From an uncultured Oscillibacter sp. (GTDB lineage: Bacteria; Bacillota; Clostridia; Oscillospirales; Oscillospiraceae), in the NCBI GenBank assembly GCA_946183715.1, contig CAMHDB010000122.1, positions 1 to 6,049 on the forward strand: a DNA stretch of 6,049 nucleotides. Reading direction: 5' to 3'. The position numbers and the translations under genes are program-made. Numbering within the stretch: position 1 is the stretch's first letter; the number at the start of each line of letters is the position of its first letter. Under the pieces are notes generated by a model. It did not search any database. It was not told the DNA's origin and saw only the letters and a program-made list of their open reading frames with translations. Of the stretch, positions 5,364-6,049 are shown piece after piece.

Positions 5364-5397
5364 GTTACCGTCTGTAACGCCTCTGTTACTCTGTTAC
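5364..5397. repeat. GTTAC motif cluster
   Basis: GTTAC occurs at 5364-5368, 5385-5389 and 5393-5397, with its complement GTAAC at 5374-5378. The first and second form an inverted repeat around a 5-base spacer, and the last two are an 8-bp tandem TCTGTTAC. It resembles an operator for a dimeric regulator, but I cannot name one. Confidence 0.45.
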
Positions 5398-5498
5398 GCG
5401 ATTTTTACAGCCGGAAACCCATGTCATATGCCCGATTCCGTTAAAAATGCGGTATTTTCAGGGAATGTTACACTTTCATTACAAGTGCCGGAAACCCC

Positions 5499-5527
5499 TT
5501 GCATTTCGCTTCGGAATCTGTTATCAT
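5499..5527 (+). promoter_or_regulatory. Promoter of the SLH-protein gene (sigma-A type)
   Basis: -35 TTGCAT (5499-5504) and -10 TATCAT (5522-5527) with a 17-base spacer. Transcription would begin near 5534, giving a leader of about 250 bases before the SLH start codon. Confidence 0.7.
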
Positions 5528-5648
5528 CCCAAACGTGAAGCACAGAAGGCCTCTTTCCTCCCCGGCACCACGACTTACAGGGGAAGACGCCTCCGGATAC
5601 CCGGGGCAGAAAGAAGTCTTTCGTGCATTCACAAAGGAACTTCTTACT

Positions 5649-5690
5649 ATGCCGCGCCGGACGCGTCCGGAGCCGCTTACCACGGCTTAG
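5649..5690 (+). CDS. Possible 13-codon upstream ORF in the SLH leader
   Basis: An ATG at 5649, ten bases after AAAGGA, opens a short frame reading MPRRTRPEPLTTA and stopping at TAG. It is not recognisable. It contains a perfect 14-bp palindrome, CCGGACGCGTCCGG (5657-5670). Its end overlaps two mutually exclusive stems: AGCCG/CGGCT at 5671-5687 and CGGCT/AGCCG at 5683-5695. It could be a leader peptide affecting the downstream gene or chance; translation is unproven. Confidence 0.3.
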   Translation: MPRRTRPEPLTTA

Positions 5691-5783
5691 AGCCGTCTAT
5701 GTCGTCCGTCCTCCCCGGGAACGCGACGCGCGCGACGGTCGAACCCGTCCGGCCACGGCAAATCTGTCAAAGGAGGAATCCCA

Positions 5784-6049
5784 ATGAAGAAGTTCATTTC
5801 CATGGCGCTGGCCCTCGTGATGGCGCTCTCTCTTTGCACGTTTGTCGCCACACCCGAAGCCGACGCCTTCACGGACACCGACGAGTTGTCCCAGTACGCC
5901 AAACAGGCCATTGACGTTATCCAGACGATTGATGTCATGGCGGGCTATGAGGACGAAACCTTCAAGCCCGAAGCGACTTTGACCCGGCAGGCCGCCGCCA
6001 AGATTATCTGCAACATGATTCTTGGCCCCGTCACCGCCAAATCGCTCCC
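5784..6049 (+). CDS. Secreted S-layer homology (SLH) domain protein, N-terminal part
   Basis: The first 88 residues are present; the gene runs off the right edge. A signal peptide is clear: MKK, a hydrophobic core FISMALALVMALSLCTFV, and a likely signal peptidase I site after Ala-Asp-Ala (about 28). The mature part begins FTDTDEL and forms an SLH domain: AIDVIQTIDVMAGYEDETFKP, then TLTRQAAAKIICNMI. SLH domains bind secondary cell-wall polymers and hold surface proteins on the envelope; the remainder of this protein, and so its job, is unseen. Start: AAAGGAGG (5769-5776) lies 7 bases upstream. The Cys at 18 follows Leu-Ser-Leu, which is a poor lipobox, so a lipoprotein is unlikely. The gene is divergent from dnaA, in the place where rpmH usually lies in Bacillota. 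Confidence 0.9.
   Translation, partial: MKKFISMALALVMALSLCTFVATPEADAFTDTDELSQYAKQAIDVIQTIDVMAGYEDETFKPEATLTRQAAAKIICNMILGPVTAKSL

Larger units (their letters stand above)
5173..5498. other. Divergent intergenic region between the dnaA and SLH promoters
   Basis: No gene is supported in this stretch. Besides the DnaA box at 5295 it holds a cluster of GTTAC motifs (5364-5397) and an 11-bp direct repeat GCCGGAAACCC at 5410-5420 and 5487-5497, each preceded within a few bases by TTACA. The second copy ends one base before the -35 of the SLH promoter, so the repeat may be an operator (inference). Confidence 0.5.

Noticed and set aside
5574..5601. Third copy of the recF-side repeat in the SLH leader
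   Set aside because: Only CTTACAGGGG and CCGGATAC are shared, in a different order; too short to call.
5784..5840. Lipoprotein signal in the SLH protein
   Set aside because: The residue before Cys18 is Leu, outside the usual lipobox, while a signal peptidase I site (Ala-Asp-Ala) follows.

Overview
The window is a chromosomal replication-origin region of a GC-rich Bacillota bacterium, most likely a clostridium of the Oscillospiraceae type. This rests on the gene order dnaA-dnaN-yaaA-recF, on protein sequences that read like that family (DnaA, DnaN, and an SLH protein with a typical 'TLTR.AAAKIICNMILGP' stretch), and on multiple DnaA boxes. The genus cannot be told from the sequence alone.

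Layout, left to right. Positions 1-175 (minus) hold the first 58 codons of a bacterial PH-domain protein cut by the window edge. Positions 176-542 are non-coding and carry two near-identical copies of a ~96-bp GC-rich repeat; the second overlaps the recF stop. recF (543-1655, minus) overlaps the S4-domain gene yaaA (1645-1866, minus) by 11 bases. Positions 1867-2215 are non-coding and contain four inverted pairs of DnaA-box-like 9-mers, all with the same 22-bp pitch and a partly conserved spacer, plus a decayed fifth unit. dnaN (2216-3325, minus) follows. Positions 3326-3751 are the probable unwinding origin: seven perfect TTTTCCACA boxes, several near-boxes, and a run of five TAG triplets (a DnaA-trio) beside two abutting boxes and an AT-rich stretch. 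dnaA (3752-5098, minus; TTG start) comes next. Positions 5099-5783 are a divergent promoter region: a good dnaA promoter reading left, a good promoter reading right, and a long leader with a possible 13-codon upstream ORF. At 5784 a secreted SLH-domain (surface-layer) protein starts on the plus strand and runs off the edge.

How it works together: DnaA binds the boxes and melts the DUE next to the trio. DnaN is the sliding clamp loaded at the new forks. RecF loads RecA at gaps, and YaaA is a small S4 RNA-binding-fold protein usually linked to recF. Genes point away from the dnaA-SLH junction, as expected for co-orientation with bidirectional replication. The most notable points are the textbook-like box/trio unwinding module, the array of precisely spaced inverted box pairs downstream of dnaN, the use of TTTTCCACA instead of TTATCCACA throughout, and an SLH gene where rpmH-rnpA usually lies.
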